Both the position numbers and the translations under genes were made by a program. From Pyrinomonadaceae bacterium (GTDB taxonomy: Bacteria; Acidobacteriota; Blastocatellia; Pyrinomonadales; Pyrinomonadaceae), in assembly GCA_014379075.1 (NCBI GenBank), contig JACMMN010000300.1, forward strand, positions 1-6,929: 6,929 nt of DNA, in the 5' to 3' direction. A model generated the notes under the pieces. The model saw only the letters and a list, made by a program, of their open reading frames with translations, had not been told where the DNA came from and made no database searches. Positions 5,686 to 6,929 of this stretch are shown piece after piece. Position 1 is the stretch's first letter, and the number at the start of each line of letters is the position of its first letter.

Positions 5686-5717
5686 ATTTAAAACTGCACG
5701 GTAAGGAAAAAATACAC

Positions 5718-6719
5718 ATGAAAAGATGCCCGGTCTGCGAGAAAACTTTTGACGATTCGATGCGGTTTTGCCAATCGGACGGAACGCCTCTGATCGCGGA
5801 CGAGTTGCCGATCGATCCTTACAAAACGATGGTCGCGAGCCCTGCGGATATAGCCGCGGCCATGCCGCCATTGTTTCCGACCGCCGAATCCGAGAGTAAG
5901 AAAGCGGAAGAAGTCTTGCAGATCCCGGAAGAATCCGATCCGTTAAAGACAATGTATGCATCCGAGGACGAGATCAGGCAGGAAATGGCGAAACATTCGC
6001 AGGCGGATGAAAACGTCATGGATATTCCGCCGCTCGCACCGGAGCCGCCGAAATTTATCGAGCCGAGCCTGAGTCCGCCGACGTTCGGCGAAAAAACGCC
6101 GCCGGCCGAGGACTCTAATGCGGCGAAAACTCCCTATAATTCTGCTCCGCCCCCGTCGCCATTTGAAATGACGACGCCTCCTGTGCCGTCACCGTTCAAC
6201 AATCTCGAATCGGCAGCCTCCTACGATCCGCCGGCACCGAATTTCCCGGCATATGCCGAACCGGAGCCGATAGCTAATGAACCGTCGGCGAATCCGTTCG
6301 ATCAATCGTCGTCGGCACCGGCAGCTTGGACGCCTCCGGGTACGCCGGAAGCAAGCTGGCAGAATCAGGATGCTGCACAGAATACGCCTTTTCAGCCTGC
6401 CGCTGATGGAACCGGCGGCCCCAGTTCGATTTTGGCAATAGTCTCGCTGGTTCTCGGCGTTCTCGGGCTTCTCACTAGTTTCATGACGATCATATCCCTT
6501 CTTTGCGGAATTGTGCCGATCGGCCTTGGACTGGGATCGGTCATCACCGGATTTTTGGCGCGATCGAGGGCAGTGAGCGACCCGGCAACTTACGGTGGAA
6601 AAGGTCTTGCTACCGGCGGTTTGATCGTCGGGGTTTTGGCGATAATCGCCACCATCGCAATCGGAGCAATCTGGATGCTTCTTATTGTCGGGATGATGGG
6701 GGCCGGGGCGTTCGGCTAA
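5718..6719 (+). CDS. Zinc-ribbon, Pro-rich linker, DUF4190 membrane protein
   Basis: A 333-residue protein in three parts. Residues 4-25 form a short zinc-ribbon-like knuckle: CPVC (Cys4, Cys7), then FCQSDGTPL with Cys18 and Asp21 where a fourth Cys would be expected. Residues 30-235 are a low-complexity, Pro/Ala/Ser/acidic linker, predicted disordered, which begins with two copies of a DPxKTMxAS motif (33-49 and 74-90). Residues 236-327 carry the DUF4190-like membrane domain: two hydrophobic segments (about 237-281 and 297-327) around ARSRAVSDPATYGGKGLATGGLIVG. The N-terminus is probably cytoplasmic, as there is no signal peptide. TAAGGA at 5702-5707, 10 nt before the ATG, is the likely Shine-Dalgarno. 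The function is unknown; such proteins are thought to be membrane-anchored adaptors, which is inference. It lies between ndk and nuoI with no obvious functional tie. Confidence 0.85.
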   Translation: MKRCPVCEKTFDDSMRFCQSDGTPLIADELPIDPYKTMVASPADIAAAMPPLFPTAESESKKAEEVLQIPEESDPLKTMYASEDEIRQEMAKHSQADENVMDIPPLAPEPPKFIEPSLSPPTFGEKTPPAEDSNAAKTPYNSAPPPSPFEMTTPPVPSPFNNLESAASYDPPAPNFPAYAEPEPIANEPSANPFDQSSSAPAAWTPPGTPEASWQNQDAAQNTPFQPAADGTGGPSSILAIVSLVLGVLGLLTSFMTIISLLCGIVPIGLGLGSVITGFLARSRAVSDPATYGGKGLATGGLIVGVLAIIATIAIGAIWMLLIVGMMGAGAFG

Positions 6720-6741
6720 ACCGCCGCTCTTAACATTTTTT

Positions 6742-6929
6742 ATGTCATTGATCACTGAAGTCATTCAATCGACCGTCGCGGTTTTAAAGGGGATGAAGCG
6801 GACTCTGTCCGAGATTCCGCGCGAGAAATGGACGGTGCAGTACCCGGACGTGCCGATCACGGTGCAGCCACGTTATCGCGGGCAGCACTTGCTTCACGTC
6901 GACGAACTCGGTAAGGAAAAGTGTGTCGC
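6742..6929 (+). CDS. nuoI: NADH-quinone oxidoreductase subunit I, 3'-truncated by window end
   Basis: The first 62 codons of an open frame that runs off the window. The sequence from MSLITEVIQSTVAVLKGMKR through WTVQYPDVP to QPRYRGQHLLHVDELGKEKCV matches the N-terminal region of NuoI, the 23-kDa ferredoxin-like subunit of Complex I. NuoI carries clusters N6a and N6b and relays electrons toward the quinone site. The last visible Cys (residue 61) would be the first of the initial CxxCxxCxxxCP ligand set; the rest is beyond the window, so cluster binding cannot be confirmed. The ATG at 6742 follows a T-run with no Shine-Dalgarno, 22 bp after the upstream stop. No other nuo gene precedes it here; neighbours may lie downstream. 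Confidence 0.85.
   Translation, partial: MSLITEVIQSTVAVLKGMKRTLSEIPREKWTVQYPDVPITVQPRYRGQHLLHVDELGKEKCV

Noticed and set aside
6189..6764. Minus-strand 191-codon open frame opposite the zinc-ribbon/DUF4190 gene
   Set aside because: Its Arg/Cys/Asp-rich composition is the shadow of the Pro/Ala-rich and hydrophobic coding strand, and it overlaps the nuoI start.

Overview
The window looks like ordinary chromosomal DNA of a free-living Gram-negative heterotroph. The best guess is an acidobacterium of the Blastocatellia/Pyrinomonadaceae kind. That guess is an inference from overall character: moderate GC, MacB-type permeases in tandem, a zinc-ribbon/DUF4190 protein, and sucD followed by ndk. No rRNA or other phylogenetic marker is present. 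There is no phage, plasmid, CRISPR, tRNA or rRNA signature.

Layout. Bases 2-373 (+) hold the 3' end of a DUF6265-like gene. It converges, 19 bp apart, on a minus-strand cluster running 3472 to 393: MacB-type permease A, MacB-type permease B, and a small DUF4126-like membrane protein. No ATPase or membrane-fusion partner accompanies the two permeases. A 265-bp divergent intergenic region (3473-3737) carries a 13-bp-arm inverted repeat and an extended -10 promoter. Downstream on the plus strand come sucD (succinyl-CoA synthetase alpha, TTG start with a strong Shine-Dalgarno), a hotdog-fold acyl-CoA thioesterase, ndk, a zinc-ribbon/Pro-rich/DUF4190 membrane protein, and the first 62 codons of nuoI, cut by the window end. 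The plus-strand half is therefore mostly central energy metabolism: TCA substrate-level phosphorylation, NTP balancing and Complex I.

The most distinctive feature is a pair of palindromic elements that fill two intergenic gaps, 2173-2226 and 4606-4722. Each consists of two inverted copies of a 23-nt unit: a GGAAC head plus a 7-bp hairpin with a YCCT loop. The unit of the first element and the best-preserved unit of the second differ at 7 of 23 positions. All seven differences are transitions, and six of them form three compensatory base-pair changes. This is the architecture of REP doublets (REPINs), elements mobilised in trans by RAYT transposases. No RAYT gene is visible here. Both elements begin one base after a stop codon and end 2-3 bases before the next plausible start codon. 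They also create spurious upstream ATG-initiated extensions of the following genes, so the starts given here are the internal ones.

Other points of interest are a duplicated DPxKTMxAS motif in the zinc-ribbon protein, a degenerate 17-nt direct repeat with an inverted partner ahead of that gene, and the frequent absence of Shine-Dalgarno sequences.
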